64,000 nt of DNA from Rhodeus uyekii (Eukaryota > Chordata > Actinopteri > Cypriniformes > Acheilognathidae). Under the pieces are notes generated by a model. It was not told the DNA's origin. It made no database searches and worked only from the letters and a program-made list of their open reading frames with translations. Shown here in pieces: positions 21,780-33,837 of this stretch (within the stretch, counting starts at the first letter, position 1; every line of letters begins with the position of its first letter). The stretch lies in NCBI GenBank assembly GCA_037043235.1, contig JAWRVZ010000074.1, positions 1,015,501 to 1,079,500 of the forward strand, written 5' to 3'. The position numbers and the translations under genes are program-made.

Positions 21780-23157
21780 CCGATGTAAGGAAGACCCTAT
21801 ATAGGTTTAACCCATGGATGGCTGCGGGTCCTGACAACATACCTGGCCGTGTACTGAGAGACTGTGCTGCACAGCTGACAGATGTCCTAACAGATATCTT
21901 CAACATGTTGCTGATCCAAGCAGTTTCAATTTTCAAATCAACAACAATAATATCAGTACCAAAGAAATCACCTGTGTCCTGTCTAAATGACTACCATCCC
22001 ATAGCACTGACCCCAATCATAATGAAGTGCTTTGAGAGATTAGTCATGTACATCATCAAAACTGGGCTCCCCAACACACTCGATCCACTCAATTTGCATA
22101 CCGTCCAAACCACTCTACGGATGATGCAATTTTCTCCACCCTCCACCTAGCTCTTACCCACCTAGAAAACAAAGACTTCTATGTTAGAATGCTGTTCATT
22201 GACTTCAGCTCAGCATTCAACACAATAATTCCACAACAGCTCATCAACAAACTAAACCTGCTGGGCCTCAACAATTCCCTCTGTAATTGGATTCTGGACT
22301 TTCTAACCGGAAGACCTCAGTCAGTCCGTGTCGGCCACAACACCTCGATCACTACCACACTTAGTACAGGTGCCCCACTGGGCTGTGTGATCAGCCCGCT
22401 GCTCTTCACGCTGCTGACCCACGACTGCACTGCCAAGTTCAGCTCCAACCACATCATCAAGTTTGCTGATGACACAACGGTGGTAGGTCTCATCAGCAAC
22501 AATGATGAAACGCACTACAGAGAGGAAGTGGCACAGCTAGCGAAATGGTGTGGCTCTAACAACCTGTCCCTCAATATGGAAAAGACAATGGAGGTTGTGA
22601 TGGACTTCAGAAGAAACTCCGCTGACCACCCCCCACTGACCATCGACAGCTCGACTGTGAAGAGATTCTGCAGCACTAAATTCCTGGGGGTGCACATCAC
22701 AGAGGATCTCACCTGGACCACCAACACCACGTCTCTCTCCAAGAGGGCACAACAGCGCCTACACTTTCTCCGCCGGCTGAAAAGAGCAAGTCTCCCTCCA
22801 CCTATTCTCACCACCTTCTACAGGGGCACCATTGAGAGCATGCTGACCAGCTGCATCACTGGCTGGTACAGGAACTGTAGTGCAGCAGACCGCAAGACTG
22901 TACAGCGGACAGTGAACACAGCTGCAAGAATCATCGGTGCCCCTCTCCCCTCCACCCTGGACATCTACCTTGCACAATGCTCCAGCAAAGCAAACAGTAT
23001 CGTGAAGGACCCCACCCATCCCTCCCACAGTCTCTTTCAGCTCCTTCCATCAGGAAGACGGTTCAGGAGCATCAGAGCCAGCTCCGCCAGACTGCTCAAC
23101 AGCTTCTTTCCCCAGGCTGTGAGAGCCCCGCACTCAAATCCCTCTGCCCCTCTCTGA
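21780..23157 (+). pseudogene. LINE reverse transcriptase (family B)
   Basis: The segment 21818-22150 encodes the finger region (NDYHPIALTPIIMKCFERLV), and a frameshift leads to 22189-23157. The latter has LFIDFSSAFNTIIPQ (first catalytic Asp at residue 5 of this frame), GAPLGCVISPLLF, where Gln is usual in place of Leu, and the active-site FADD at residues 92-95. The thumb region follows with ITEDLTWTTNTTSLSKRAQQ and TFYRGTIESMLTSCITGWY, then SGRRFRSIRASSARLLNSFF at the C-terminus. The palm motifs are complete, but the finger frameshift and the broken endonuclease make it nonfunctional. Confidence 0.8.
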
Positions 23158-24008
23158 GACCCCATTCAAACCCTCTACCTCCTGAATCATGGACCAACAA
23201 ATATTTGTGCAATCTGAGGTAGAAACCTCCTGTAGAACACCCCCCCCCCTCCTCATGTGAACTAGTCACTTTCACACACTGCTGTGTGTACACAACCCCA
23301 CAGACAGATTCATGACTATATGTATGTTTACATGCTCATGTACTGTAAGTAATATTGCACTGTTCGCAAGCCAGCTGCTAGACTCTTAATGTTCTCTTGC
23401 ACATGTACAGTTCTATGTGAAGCATTTGTATAGTTTGTATCTTTATTTTTTTGTTGTTGTCTGTATAGGTTAACTTTTTTTTACATATATTTATAGTCAT
23501 TATGTGTCAGTAGGTTAGTCATGTATAGGTTTGTAGTGTCTTACGTCATGCTTGTATGTCTGTACTTATGTAGCACTGTGGTCCTGTGAGGCACGACATC
23601 TCGTTCCACTGTATGTAACCACATGTAGTGAAATGACAAAGCTCAACTTGCCCTGGTCACAGACAATGTCTTCGGAAAGATAAAAAATGAACGCATAATG
23701 GAATAATGGAAGAGGTGTTCGGCTGTTTCAAAGGCAGATAGTTGCTTTGACAGGGGTATTAGTCATCAGGCTTTAGAGAAGAGATCAATAACCTGGTATC
23801 TTGAGAGACTGGCAGAGGAGGGAAAAAGCAATATGAACAATAAGTCTACATCATTTGAGAACCAGGCTACATCACTTCTGATCAACTTTAGTTTCACAGT
23901 TTGGAATGACATTGACACAAATGTGTCCTCCTGGCTTGTTTCCAGTCTTGGGCAGAGACTTGTTTTTAAAAGACCCAATGCCAACAGATGAGCCAATCCG
24001 CATCACCA

Positions 24009-24301
24009 GGGGTCTCATTTATAAAGCGTGCGTACGCACAAAACGGGACTGGAAACGTACGTACGCCAGTTTCCACGCAAAGGTTGTGATCTATAAAAAA
24101 CAACTTGACGGGAGAATGTGTGCACATTTAAGCAAACTTTGACCCGTGACATCTGCGATTTATAAAGGGAATGTTCCTGACAGGTGTGTGTAGACATGGT
24201 TTTATAAATCTGAATATTTTTTGCCGTATGGTATTTTTGGCTTTTGGGCGCACGTAAACTTTTAGTAGTGATCCTACGCACAGTTTTATAAATGAGACCC
24301 C
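24009..24301. mobile_element. Short TIR element (MITE), 293 bp
   Basis: The left end GGGGTCTCATTTATAAA and the right end TTTATAAATGAGACCCC are perfect 17-bp inverted repeats. Internal GCGTACGCAC-type palindromes are present. There is no coding capacity. The flanks (CCA and AGA) do not show a clear duplication, so the superfamily is uncertain. The GGGG-type terminus fits PIF/Harbinger-related MITEs. Confidence 0.75.
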
Positions 24302-26234
24302 AGATGATTAGAAGTCATAACTGGACAGATGCATGAGGAACGCTGGATCAGTAGTTGGCAAAGTCTCCTGTAACTAGAGGGTTCCATGAGTGGTTTATTG
24401 AAGCAAATCAAGTTCAGTGTATAAATGGTGTTGGTCAGAATATCAGGCCAAACAGCAATATCAGTGGCAGAGCAGTAAACGATGTAACAAGACATGGACA
24501 CAACACGCAGAGGATCAGGGCAGGCAGCAAACAGCTGTAGAAGTATTCTAGGCAAACACAAATGGTAAGAAGCCAGCAGAGAATTATAGAGGGTAATCCA
24601 CAGCACAATAAATCACAGGCAGAAAAGTTCAGGGGAATTAAAGCTTAGACATGTAGTCAGGGCAAACAAGACTTTGCAAGGTTACACATAAGGAGTTTGA
24701 ATAGTCTGAGTGATGAACAGCAATTGTGCAGTAATCAGTCCAGCTATGAAGTGGGCTCTTGGGAAATGTATCCCAAACTAAAGGCTGGTAGCTACTCATG
24801 TGAATGAGACCTCCGGTTCCTGATTGAGAAATCTTTACCAGTGTTCGTTACACATACAATAGACCACTGCTTATGTATAAACTAATGCAGTAAACAGTGC
24901 TGTTTATATGATTCAGTGATTCAATCATGCAACTGTTGACATGAAAAAAGTTTAAAACATTTCTAACATACATCCACATAGGAATTAATTTCCGGGCCAC
25001 ACAATGTGCGCATAGATCAATCACTTATCTTGCACTTATCTTAGACTGCTATCTGCAACCACTACCAGTATTTGTTTGAATATTGAGCCACTTGTTTGAA
25101 TGCTGATGCCACAAAAACCAGTCAGCTGTAGATAAAGATGTTATTACTACCAATTGAGTTAAATGCCTATCAGCCTGTGCCATCTTAAAATTTGTGAATA
25201 CTGAGGTAATTTTTAGAAAGTTTTGCCTATCAACTGTTAAACACTAACTGTTAAACAATAACATTAAATTATAAAAAGACAGAGAATGGAAGCCCATGTG
25301 TGTATCTGCTCATCTCAATACTACCAAAATAAAAGACCAATTGCCAACATGATGTATAAAAAAATAAAAATATCTAATCAAACTATTTAAAGCTAGACCA
25401 AATGTTGCCCACGCCGATATATTTCCATCAACCGGTAAAACGAATAAGTTGAGGACTTACTCAAAACATGTTAATAATTATAATAATAAATTATTGCTGC
25501 TTCTGAAACTGTTGGACTGAAGAGGATTGATTTGTATGCGTTTTTCAAATTAAATGGGAAAGGTGAAAAACATAATTTCAACTATGTTGTTGCTGGTTAG
25601 GTTATATTACACACTCAAGCAACAACATAAAAATTCACAGAACAAGTTGTCTGAAGACGTAACTTTACAATAAGTTTGGATGTGTTCTCATGAGCATATG
25701 CTGACAACAGATGGCTGCATGATATTGGACAGCAAACAAACAATTTGTCATTCAGATGTCAGAATGCCAGTGGGTTTGCAATTCTTCTCAGGTTCTTACT
25801 CGTTCCAACTTTGTTTTGTCAACACAAACACATACACGCATGTAATGGAAATGGAGTCCATCTGAGTTCTCTGTTCCCATTCTTATTTGAACCCAAGGGT
25901 AAATGAAAGTGCAAGACCAGCAACCATGATATTCCTTTTACAATTTTAGCCAAAAAGTTTAATCTTGGTCTTGTCAGACCATAACACACATTTCCACATG
26001 CTTTTGGGAGACTGAATATTTATTTTTGAAATGTTTGAAAAGTTTAGCCAAGCTTGGGGTCCTCAATGTTATAAAATGTTGAGTAGAAACCATCCTGCAT
26101 TTGATCTACGATAATTTCCCAATGTGAAATCTATACATCGTGAATAATCTTGAAATTGTGCGGAGCTGAATGTGTTCAGATCTCTGCTTCATAAATAGCC
26201 CCTAATTCATATCAATAGCAAATAAAAGAGCACC
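24302..26234. other. No gene recognised
   Basis: AT-rich, with short open frames only. I found no terminal repeats or protein motifs that I can support. Confidence 0.5.
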
Positions 26235-26699
26235 TGTTACCTTTAGTCCTGTCCGGTGTGTCATTATGCATTTCCTGTCTGTCGTGTTCTTCTGTAACTT
26301 CCTGTCTGGAAAGTCATTGTTTCACTTCCTGTCGGTAAGGTCTATTGTCACTTCCTGTGTGTCATGTCATGTGTTGTTTCACTTCCGGGTCCCTTCTGTG
26401 TTTCCTCTCGTGCCCTTCCTGTTCCTGTCTTGTCATCACTTTCATCGTTAGTCTACTCAGGTGTTCGTCATTTCCTTGTGTTTCATTTGTCTTAGTTGTT
26501 TGTTAAAATTATGTTGTGGAAGTTGCCTGTTTGTTCCCATGTGTGTGGATGCTGGTTCTCCGACTTTTTGTTCTCTGTGAGGTTTTGCACAAATGTGCCA
26601 TTTTTGTTTTTGTTTAATGATAAATAGAGTTTTCAGTTTGAAACCTGCTGCACATCATTTTCTCTGCATCGCACACATTACCCGTGGATAATTGTAACA
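26235..26699 (+). mobile_element. Solo LTR, 465 bp
   Basis: It starts TGTTAC and ends GTAACA, a perfect 6-bp terminal inversion. The flanking pentamers GCACC (26230-26234) and GTACC (26700-26704) differ at one base, consistent with an old target duplication. Several CACTTCCTGT-type units are repeated near the start (26260-26430). No genes are present. Confidence 0.6.
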
Positions 26700-26778
26700 G
26701 TACCAGTTGATGTCCAAATACTGTACCTGAGAATGATAAGCGGCATGAAAAATAATATTAAGTCTGAAATTAGTGTCC

Positions 26779-27265
26779 TGGGGCTCGTTCTTCGTACCTC
26801 GCTGACTGAGTTAGCTGGATTTGTTTGTTGACAAATTCACATGATCTTGGAATGTTTGGTTCTTTGACGCTCATCTGAGACTTTTTGTAGTAACAGATCC
26901 GTTAGCTTAAACCAGCTTAGGAGCAAGCTTACTTCATGTTAGCAGGATTAGATCACTGCATTATAAGTGGAGGTGATATGGGAAGTTTGTCTCATGTCCT
27001 GTCTGATTTTTTGTTTTGTTTTTATGAGAGCAACCTGTTGCTGAAAATGCAAGGATAATTCAGAGAGCTTTCAGGATTAAGTGCATATTGACAGGATAGA
27101 CAGGATCCGTTATCAGAGTGGAACAGTATTTTTTTTTTTGAAAGATATTGTTTTTCATGTGTGGGTATTATCTAGTTAATTTGTTGGATCATTATGTAAA
27201 AAGTTTGACTCGTCGTAGTCGGGTGTTAACAACAGCTCAAACTATGTGTATTGCCTTGCGCTACT
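26779..27265 (+). mobile_element. Harbinger-related fragment
   Basis: It starts GGGGCTCGTTCTTCGTACCT, a GGGG-type terminus. Further in (27010-27265) the sequence matches 20025-20250: GAGAGCAACNTGTTGCTGAA, then GACAGGATCCGTTA and AAAAAGTTTGACTCGT. The last part encodes the first residues of the Harbinger helix-turn-helix region. The element is truncated near 27265. Confidence 0.5.
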
Positions 27266-27344
27266 GTAGGAGCCATATGTACCATTCTATTTAATTTAAT
27301 TTTTTGTGGTTATTTAAATATCAGTTTGGTTTAATCTTGTTTAT

Positions 27345-27456
27345 GTCACTGGGTGTGTGCCCTCTATAGGTGGGAGGGGAAAAAGAGGTTAAAAGGAAAG
27401 GACACCCCCGGAGAGGAAGTGGACGCTGGTGCAAGAGCATCCCCCGTCTTTGGACT
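27345..27456 (+). repeat. Left arm of a 0.9-kb-spaced inverted repeat
   Basis: TGTGCCCTCTATAGGTG through GGTTAAAAGGAAAGGACAC to GCTGGTGCAAGAGC is the reverse complement, with few differences, of 28354-28470. The arms enclose the LINE fragment at 27700-28345. Confidence 0.75.
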
Positions 27457-27699
27457 GTGCACATGGAAGCCAACACATGCTCAAGCTTCTTAAGTTTGCT
27501 TTATGTTATTTTTCATCTTTGTTTTTGACTTAATAAACTTCAGATTTGGAACCTCAATGGACTTCAGTTCTCTTAATGTTCACACATCAGAAAAACTTGC
27601 ATCAACACCCTCCACAGTGGACAGAAATGAGGATCAAATATAGGACCGTTTGAAACTTGTTTTTACCACTACAAAATGTCAAAAGACTGTATAATAACA

Positions 27700-28345
27700 A
27701 TAATAATACATTTTAGGTGCCTTTCAGATCACCCAAGGTCACCATACATCAACAAGAAACAACAATATTAATGAATAACAGTAAACAATAATGACAATAA
27801 ACCATTAACAAGTAGAAAACAGCAAATACAAACATGACCACTGTAAAAATAACAAAAACAAAGTGCTAGACTTGAGGGAACACAATCATGAAAGATAAGC
27901 TATTCTAAATAAATTAGTCTAAGTTTAACTTTAAATTGAGGTAATGAGTCTGAATCACGGATGTTGACTGGGAGAGAATTCCAAAGGCGTGGAGAAGCAC
28001 GGCTAAAGGCCCTATGGCCCATGGTGGTTAAACAAGCAGAGGGTGTATGGAGGAGACCCAAAGAAGAAGAGCGGAGGGTTCAAGAAGGAACATAGGGCTG
28101 TAAGAGATCTGAAGGGTAAGGTGGAGAGAGGTTATGAAGACATTTGTAAGTGAGGAAAAGAATTTTAAATTCAATCCGAAATTTGATAGGAAGCCAATGT
28201 ACCTGTTGAAGTGATGGGGTAATATGTTGTATAGATGGAGTCCGGGTTATAATACGAGCAGCAGAATTCTGAATTAATTGGAGTTTATGAAGAGATTTGT
28301 GTGATTAGCCAATTAAGAGAGAGTTACAGTAGTCAATACAGTCAA
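27700..28345 (-). pseudogene. LINE ORF2 C-terminal fragment (L2-like, probably family C)
   Basis: On the minus strand the sequence decodes, with several frame breaks, to the post-RT region of CR1/L2-type LINEs. It includes NSLHKLQLIQNSAARI-like sequence near 28270, VHWLPIKFRIEFKILFLTYK-like sequence near 28170, and LWNSLPVNIRDSD near 27970. The order matches the corresponding region of the 40-kb LINE (LVQNAAARVL, LHWLPIKHRIHFKILLITYK, LWNSLPNTV). It is truncated at both ends and noncoding now. Confidence 0.65.
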
Positions 28346-28353
28346 TGCGAGAG

Positions 28354-28470
28354 GTATGCTCTTGCACCAGCGCCCCCTCCCTGTCAGGGGTGTCCTTTTC
28401 TTTTAACCTTTTTTCCCCTTTCACCTATAGAGGGCACACACTCAGTGTCATAAACAATACCTGGGTGCGC
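28354..28470 (-). repeat. Right arm of the inverted repeat
   Basis: GCTCTTGCACCAGCG through GTGTCCTTTTCTTTTAACC to CACCTATAGAGGGCACACAC is complementary to 27345-27456. Confidence 0.75.
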
Positions 28471-28474
28471 TGCT

Positions 28475-29900
28475 CTCATTGGCTCTTAGAGGTGTCTGTC
28501 ACTGCAGCACAATCAGCTATTGGATGAAACACCAATTTTACTCCCCTTTGTCCCTTTACTGGTAACTTAGGTTACCTGGGTTAAATTATCCTTTAACCTT
28601 ATCTGTATACTTACAGTTTTCTAAAGCAGTAATTAGTTAGATTTTGTAAATTTTCAAAATAGCTGATGAATTGTTCCATAACTATATGTAGCGATGTAAT
28701 TAAATATTTAAAAAAAAAACTTTTTTATATATTTTACTGCCCTAGATGGAGATACTCAGGATGAGGTGACACGCTCTGTCCCACAGGTGATGCATTGGCT
28801 GACTAGTCAAGCACACAGGAGCCTTCTTCTGTCAGAGAAAGAGGCCTTTAGAATTACCATTCAGTTTGATCACACATGAATGCAAGGAATGTCAAGTTAC
28901 ACACTTTGCTTTCCAATCATCTGAGGATGCGCACAAACTATAACTTTTCCCACTGTACACGTGTCAATATATAATGAATTTAAATAAGTAATGGAAATAG
29001 CAGTGCAACACGGATCATTTTCAATTTTTTTACATTTTGAACTGAACAAATGTCCACATTGAATGTTCCTCTCAAAGCTTTTAATTTCATCTTTGAAATT
29101 CAAAGATACATTCTCCAACAGGTTAACATTTTGTCAATCGTTTAATTTTCTGGTTAAAATTCGGAAATAACAATGCATATGTTTGAATTCTTTACTAAAG
29201 AAATAGACTTAAATAAAGCACAGTCTTTGGACTATATTAAGTGTTTGGAGATAGAGGTCCAAGTCATTCAGTGGTATTTTCAAGTGATTGATCTATGCAG
29301 AATAGCAAGTCTTTGGTCAGCTAAGGAGCAATGGATCTCTGGCACCACCACACTCCATTCCTCTTGAAACGGTTACTCCACTATCTGAAAAGAGAAACCA
29401 TTAGGCTGTTTTACAATAATAACTGCTTTGAATCCACAAAAACAGAAAGCTGACCCAAACTATTTATTTTGATAAATTTGTGAATTATATTATATTATTC
29501 CAAAGTAGCTGTATTAAAGTAAATATTAAAGTACTTGCCTCTATGTTGTTCATTTACTGATCAAGTGTGTACATGCAAGTCAAATTTAGAGTGCAAATTC
29601 TCATGTGATAAGTTTATGGTTGGTATCCACATGAACAAGGGACAATGGTGCAGGAACAGAATAACTCTTATGAGCTATACAACCAAGCTGGATCATTCTG
29701 GCCAAAATTCCAGCTCCATCCACCCATTGCATACTGGCCTTCACCCTTATACCACTGAATGCGGTGACCTCTAGCCAGAAGTTCACCTTTCGTCAGCCTG
29801 TAACCAGCATGGGACATTCTCTGTTTTAATGACCTCATAACACTATCAAGTTCTTTATTAAGTATCCTGGAATAGCAGCCTCTGACAGACAGGGAGAGCT
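28475..29900. other. No gene recognised
   Basis: AT-rich, no identifiable element. Open frames at 28897-29118, 29173-29367 and 29535-29774 are short and featureless. Confidence 0.5.
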
Positions 29901-29906
29901 CCTTCA

Positions 29907-30550
29907 GGCCACATCCACACGATGCCGGTGCATTCCCTATCCGATCATAAACACGGCGTCGGTGCTAAGAAATATCAGCGTCCACACGGTGTAGTATATA
30001 TGCCAGACCAGTATGGGGCGCTGTAATTCTGCCACAGTTAATACACTATACACAGAGAAGAAGACTTTGAGCATGCACATTGTTGTTGCTGTTCTGTGTT
30101 GCCAGATTGCTAGTTACCTTTGGTCACGTCCGATCGGGAAAAAATGCGTTGGGCTGATTGATAAAATTTGGGATGGTTTTTGATGCATAAAATCTCTCAA
30201 CATTTTTCATTATTTATGAGTACGCACTTTGGGATGGTATTTTTTAAATGGGAGGGTTTTAAGCTGTAGTTGGGCTGGAAATTTTCGGTCCAATCTGGCA
30301 ACACTGTTGCTGTTACTGTGACGCAGCCGACACGTGATGTGATGACATCATCGGTAAAAAAAAAATATACGGATTGGCCGTCCACACGAGACCGCAAAGG
30401 TGTCGGATTCAGATCTATCCACTTTAGGACCCGGTATCAAAAGTGAGCGGATTCAGTATCCCAAATCGCCGGATCCATGTGGACGGAACGCCAATCCGAT
30501 AAGAAATGTAGGCGGATGCAGTGATCCGCGTCTCCGTGTGGACGGGCCCT
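29907..30550. mobile_element. Probable hAT-type non-autonomous element
   Basis: The left end CAGGCCACATCCACACGATG and the right end GTCTCCGTGTGGACGGGCCC form imperfect inverted repeats with the core GGCC...TCCACACG. Several internal copies of GTCCACACG and GGATCC-type motifs occur. This terminal style is common in fish hAT MITEs. The flanking 8-bp duplication is not clear, so the exact limits are unsure. Confidence 0.5.
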
Positions 30551-30956
30551 CAGTCTTCTGGTTACTGTACTTCTAGAAACACTACAAAAGTTGTGCAACT
30601 GTTTCAACAGGAAGAGCAGGTGAGAGTAGCTCCTTAAGGTCATTCCAAACTGATTTCCTTCTTATTACCCCAAGTGACAGTTACAATTTCTGATGCTGTT
30701 TCTTCAGAATTCAGAGAAATCTTGATTATTGATATTAACTTCTGTAAACACTGTTACGACCGTATAGGGCCAGCCATAACAAACAAATTTGTTCTCACTT
30801 GATGGTCACATGAAACAAAATTAAATTTATTCAACAAAAAATATATAGTGAAACTCAGGAACTTTCAGGAGAGGACAAGGCCAAAATAACAAACCAAAAT
30901 AACTTTGAATACACTCTAAATTCCCTAATGGAAAATAAATATGCCAAAATAAAATA

Positions 30957-31597
30957 CAGTGGAATACGGTTATGTCGACGGCCTCAGGGGTTGCAAAAAA
31001 GCATTGAGATATCCAATTAACCAACAGTCAATATGTTAACCAACTGTCAATATGGCAATTTATTTGATGAACATCGCTGAGCACTGTGCATGTCAGAACA
31101 AATTATGAGGCTTAGATAAACACACATGCCTGCTTTTGTTCTGACGCACGCTCTGTGTTGTTGATTCCGTTAATAATCATGACGAGCATTACGTGTGATT
31201 AAACTTTATTAACGGAGCGTGTGCTGCCAGCACGACACCTTGGATACAAGTGACAAAACTCACGTGTGTACTCTGTACAACATACTCGGGCTAATGTTCT
31301 TAAAGGGCCATACACAGTTACAACTCTGTACAGATCATTTGTCACAATGATCTACACTCTGCTCTGAGAGAGAAGCGTCTCTGTGCAGTGAACTAGGTAT
31401 GCTCATGAGTCACGAGATAACCATGTGAAGTGGCAAATTTGTCCCTCTTTTGTGCTCGAGATATTAGTGTTCGGCGACATTAAGGAATTGACATTAACGA
31501 AAAAAATGCTAAGATAAATAGGGAGTTTGGCGGTTCCACTACAAAAACATAATAGGATTGGCAAGTTAACCGAGAGTCGAGATAAGTGAACTCCACT
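30957..31597. mobile_element. Tigger-like non-autonomous element (second terminus type)
   Basis: The left end CAGTGGAATACGGTTATGTC is preceded by TA. The right end GATAAGTGAACTCCACT matches it in reverse. The right 200 bp (TAGGGAGTTTGGCGGTTC and others) matches the element at 19063-19927. The middle part (about 31195-31350: TTTATTAACGGAGCGTG, CTCACGTGTGT, TCTTAAAGGGCCATACAC) matches the Tigger-like element entering at 63578. Confidence 0.7.
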
Positions 31598-31660
31598 CAA
31601 CAATATAACTTCCATAACTCCTTTAATTGATAAACCCAAATCTTGCTAACTCAAGGTATG

Positions 31661-32017
31661 TGTTATAATTGTGTGTGTGTAGAGCTGGCGTGCGATGCGG
31701 AACAAGGCGAGGAGCACAGGATTCAACCAAAAATACTTTAATAACAATGAAAACAAAACTGCACATGGGAGTGCAAACATAAGGAGGCATCCACACGTAA
31801 CTAAACCACATAACATAACTTTAACAACTGACAACAGGGGAGTGCACACGGAGAACTTAAATACTGACAGTGATTACAACTGGAACGCAAAACACCTGTG
31901 ACTAATGAGTGATGATGGGAACTGATGAGTGACGGGGAGAAAAGGAACGGGGAACATGTGACAACGACAAGGTAAACTAAGAGTCCAGAATAAAGTGAAT
32001 CTAACATAATTGTGACA
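31661..32017 (-). mobile_element. Solo LTR, 357 bp, with 5-bp target duplication
   Basis: Minus-strand LTR with ends TGTCACAATTATG and CAATTATAACA. It is flanked by perfect GTATG pentamers (31656-31660 and 32018-32022). ATTAAAG near the 3' end may be its polyadenylation signal, and GTATTTAAG near 31860 may be TATA-like. No internal region is present. Confidence 0.75.
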
Positions 32018-32195
32018 GTATGTTGGTTCCAGAAACGTATCAGGGAGTAAATTCATCCAACCCAGAATATGTTCACGGTTAACACGCGACAAATCCAAAA
32101 GTTACCATAGAAACAAAAGAAAAAGTGTGCCAAACTACATTATTCTTCTTTTGTTTAATGAGGATTAACATACTTTATGAACATTGCCACCTATT

Positions 32196-32575
32196 TGGTC
32201 AATAGAGAGAGAGGGGAGAGAGGAAAAAGAAAAAAAATCTTGGTCCGGTTCCCCGACATGCTGCCTCTCGGTCCTCGACCGCTCGAGAGCTTCTTCCTCG
32301 CGGTCGGCGACGACTCCTCCTTTCGAGGGCAGCCGGCAGCGAGTCCCCGTTCCCCGCGAGGTCCCGTTCACGGCGGACGGCAGCAGGCTCTGGTGCGCTG
32401 GCGAATGGGCGACTCTCGCTTTCACTGTCGTCGCTCCTCCTTTTATGTCTCCACTCCGTGAGAATCGAGAGACCGATGGCTCGCAGGTGTCGCTCATTAT
32501 CCATCACGCCACCAGCTCTCGAGACGCTCTCACGGTCCCTCGACCCCGCCCTGCTCGCCACATATGTCATTTACT
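32196..32575 (-). mobile_element. Permuted fragment of the TRIM-like element interior
   Basis: Read on the minus strand, this matches the internal region of the element at 429-1530, but with the blocks in another order. First comes a block like 1205-1353 (GTGGCGAGCAGGGCGGGG through AAAGGAGGAGCGA), and directly after it a block like 800-1035 (TCGCC-TTCGCCAGCGC through CGGGGAACCGGACCAAGATT). In the first element the second block precedes the first. No LTR-like repeat adjoins this fragment. Confidence 0.65.
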
Positions 32576-33472
32576 TTAAAAAGTGGTAACACTACACATT
32601 ATATTTTTGAGTACAGTAATACCTCGAGATACAAGCATCTCTGCATACGAGTATTCCAAGATACGAGCAAGCCTTCGAGCAGATTTTTGCTTCTAGATAC
32701 GTGTAAATATTGGAGATACGCATTCTGACGGCGATGCTGACGCACGTTTACTTCACGTGTTCGCTGACTTCTGTATAGAAGTCATATAGAATGCTTGCGC
32801 CCGTACACCCGCAAGTAGGTGATTTTCTTTCTATTTTGTACATTATTCTTCATAATAGTGATGAGTTATAAGAAAGTGAGTGGTAAGGATGGTAGCGAGC
32901 AGAGCCGGCCCGTCCAACAGGCGATACAGGCGGTCGCCTGGGGCCCCTTTTTGATTTGGGGGCCCCGCGACCCGCACATGATGTCACGCATTTTCAGTTG
33001 TTTTAATTTTTCAAATGTCCACATATAGTAGGAGTGGTTATGTGTCAATTGCTACACTTTTGTAATGCACAGACCCGATTAAACACGATACAATTCACAA
33101 TGACGGTGAGCAAAATATAAAATATATTTTATTAAAAGAATATCTCTGAATAATTCATACATGACAAATAGCTGAAAACGATAATAATAATAATTAAAAA
33201 ACTGTCTAAATAAAAGCGGAAAAAAGATTAGAAACATACACAGCAGCACCACACTCTATTTAGCATAACACCTCCCGCAATAGGCTATTGGATGAACTAG
33301 AATGTCGTAACGTATTCCTAGTACAGATTCCACATATTCCACTTAGCATATCCATATACAGAGATATATTCATATCTCTGTAAATTCCTTTCGATATATA
33401 CTCGAGAAAGTGTCTTAAATAAGTCTAAAGTTATATAACGTCAAAAGTCTGGTTGCTATTTTGATCGACGTA

Positions 33473-33600
33473 CAGTGGTACCTCGAGATACGAAATTAAT
33501 CCGTTCCGAGGCGGACTTCGTATAAAGAGTTTTTCGTATCTTGGAACACATTTTACATGTAAAATGGCTAATCCGTTCCAAGCCCTCCAAAAAGAGGTAA
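33473..33600. mobile_element. Tigger-like terminal fragment inside the hAT element
   Basis: CAGTGGTACCTCGAGATACG after TA is the same terminus as at 15863. Inverted internal GTTCCGAGGC and CTTCGTAT motifs follow. The opposite terminus is not found before 34182, so the element is truncated. Confidence 0.6.
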
Positions 33601-33618
33601 TTAAATTGCACAATTGTT

Positions 33619-33837
33619 GTTGTCGGCAGGATTCGAACCTGCGCGGAGAAACCCCAATGGATCTGTAGTTCGTCGCCATAACCTCTCAGCCACAACTGAT
33701 TGCGGTATGGTATACAGCGGGTCAAGTTCATATAACCTGAGAATCCCCAATGGATCTGTAGTTCGTCGCCATAACCTCTCAGCCACAACTGATTGCGGTA
33801 TGGTATACAGCGGGTCAAGTTCATATAACCTGAGAAT
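33619..33837 (-). ncRNA. tRNA-Ser-like pseudogene with tandem duplication of its 5' part
   Basis: On the minus strand, 33701-33619 resembles a eukaryotic tRNA-Ser. It has TGGCTGAGAGGTTATGGCG (A box and D arm), an anticodon arm ending in ATCCATTGG, a long variable arm GGGTTTCTCC and GCAGGTTCGAATCCTGC (T arm and B box). The 5' acceptor strand does not pair with the 3' strand, and the anticodon stem has mismatches, so it is not a working tRNA gene. A 93-bp unit (33652-33744) containing the 5' part is repeated once (33745-33837) without the T arm. Both Pol III promoter boxes survive in the first copy, so this could also be a SINE head. Confidence 0.6.

Larger units (their letters stand above)
20900..23645 (+). 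mobile_element. Degenerate LINE (family B, Rex1/CR1-like)
   Basis: It contains an AP-endonuclease remnant, a linker, an RT and a 3' UTR, in the normal LINE order, with no LTRs. The 3' UTR (23160-23645) includes the fish LINE-type ending CTCGTTCCACTGTATG near 23600 and no long poly(A). The 5' end is truncated inside the endonuclease and joins the Harbinger debris upstream. The family name rests on RT motif style only. Confidence 0.75.

Noticed and set aside
33619..33701. A functional tRNA-Ser gene
   Set aside because: The 5' acceptor strand does not pair with the 3' strand and the anticodon stem has mismatches, so it is annotated as a tRNA-like pseudogene.
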